From the NCBI GenBank assembly GCA_032122615.1, contig JAQBGF010000090.1, positions 1-42,992 on the forward strand: 42,992 nt of DNA. The letters are read 5' to 3'. A program made the translations under genes and the position numbers. Positions 42,839 through 42,992 of the stretch are shown here, in pieces (positions within the stretch are counted from its first letter, which is position 1; each line of letters opens with the position of its first letter). Source of the stretch: SHZI01 sp032122615. GTDB taxonomy: Bacteria; Pseudomonadota; Gammaproteobacteria; Steroidobacterales; GCA-2729495. Below the pieces are notes generated by a model. That model was given only the letters and a program-made list of their open reading frames with translations. It was not told the DNA's origin and ran no database searches.

Positions 42839-42888
42839 GGAAACCTTTTCCGCTACCGTGCGGCACGGTGAGCGCCGAAAAAGTTTCC
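42839..42888 (-). repeat. long hairpin element, conserved-apex family (copy 2)
   Basis: On the minus strand GGAAACTTTTTCG, then apex GCGCTCACCGTG-CCG-CACGGTAG, then CGGAAAAGGTTTCC. The arms pair with one bulge and one mismatch. Arms are A/T-containing here and wholly unlike the G/C arms of copy 1; the apex is shared. Confidence 0.75.
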
Positions 42889-42921
42889 CGCGTGTGGCCG
42901 CTACGGCGAGGCGGATTCGGG

Positions 42922-42944
42922 GTCGCGCCTGAAGGCGCTCCTAC
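42922..42944 (-). repeat. REP-like unit, paired-change variant
   Basis: On the minus strand GTAGGAGCGCCTTCAG then GCGCGAC, the variant also found at 29540-29562 and 29598-29620. Confidence 0.87.
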
Positions 42945-42949
42945 GTAGC

Positions 42950-42992
42950 GGGCGTGGGCGGGGAGGGTTTTGCAAGCGCTCACCGTGTACTC
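42950..42992 (+). repeat. long hairpin element, conserved-apex family (copy 3, cut by window end)
   Basis: GGGCGGGGAGGGTTTTGCAA (42956-42975) leads into GCGCTCACCGTGTACTC at the window edge. The apex identity predicts that a complementary arm follows just outside. Confidence 0.7.

Overview
The window looks like a chromosomal segment of a high-GC, probably aquatic or sediment-type gammaproteobacterium. The basis is gene order. aroQ-accB-accC-prmA-(DUF3426)-fis-purH-purD and the rho-trxA / rhlB divergon are arrangements known from Pseudomonas, Escherichia and relatives, and the proteins read as gammaproteobacterial. A mevalonate-pathway cluster (mvaS, mvaK2, mvaD) beside a farnesyl-diphosphate-type synthase is unusual for that class and points to one of its deeper lineages. 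I cannot name the genus from sequence alone.

Layout. Positions 1-0.6 kb hold a lower-GC, decayed DUF899 gene. 0.6-9.4 kb is a housekeeping block: a TlpA-type thioredoxin, shikimate and fatty-acid initiation genes, prmA, a zinc-ribbon membrane protein, fis and the purine genes purH-purD. dusB, which normally precedes fis, is absent. 9.4-11 kb is a lower-GC accessory patch with repeats, a GDCCVxC protein, a VOC gene broken by one amber codon, and a secreted HExxH protein. 11-16.4 kb carries rho (with a long Gly/Asn/Thr-repeat N-terminus), trxA, rhlB, yrfG, cysQ and a ydcH-like gene. 16.4-16.9 kb is gene-free but holds a sigma-54-type promoter, an A-rich G-poor transcript region and a strong terminator, read here as a candidate sigma-54-dependent small RNA just before glk. 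17.8-30.6 kb contains oxidoreductases, an alkyltransferase-like repair protein, gshA, several unknown envelope proteins, a divergent signalling pair (receiver-TM-OmpA-like protein and PAS-GGDEF-EAL protein) and mdh. 30.9-42.8 kb has fadE, a DUF4399 lipoprotein, the mevalonate/isoprenoid cluster, gspA-gspB and a fused DAK2-DegV (FakA-FakB-like) protein.

Three families of intergenic palindromic elements are scattered through the window. (i) A 23-nt REP-like unit (GTAGGAGCG[G/C]CTTCAG...) often supplies the stop codon of the preceding gene. (ii) A long hairpin has a conserved apex (GCGCTCACCGTG...CACGGTAG) and arms that differ at each locus but stay self-complementary. (iii) An 81-nt conserved core containing two small hairpins is enclosed by 23-25 bp arms, again different at each locus yet complementary. 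The locus-specific, self-complementary arms of (ii) and (iii), together with the candidate sRNA at 16.68-16.87 kb, are the least explained and most interesting signals.

Functional links. AccB/AccC, FadE and the DAK2-DegV protein touch fatty-acid synthesis, breakdown and possible exogenous fatty-acid use. MvaS, MvaK2, MvaD and IspA form most of a mevalonate-to-prenyl-diphosphate route, but HMG-CoA reductase, mevalonate kinase and IPP isomerase are not in the window. Rho, RhlB, Fis and the candidate sRNA are RNA and nucleoid regulators. No tRNA, rRNA, CRISPR array or intact insertion sequence was seen.
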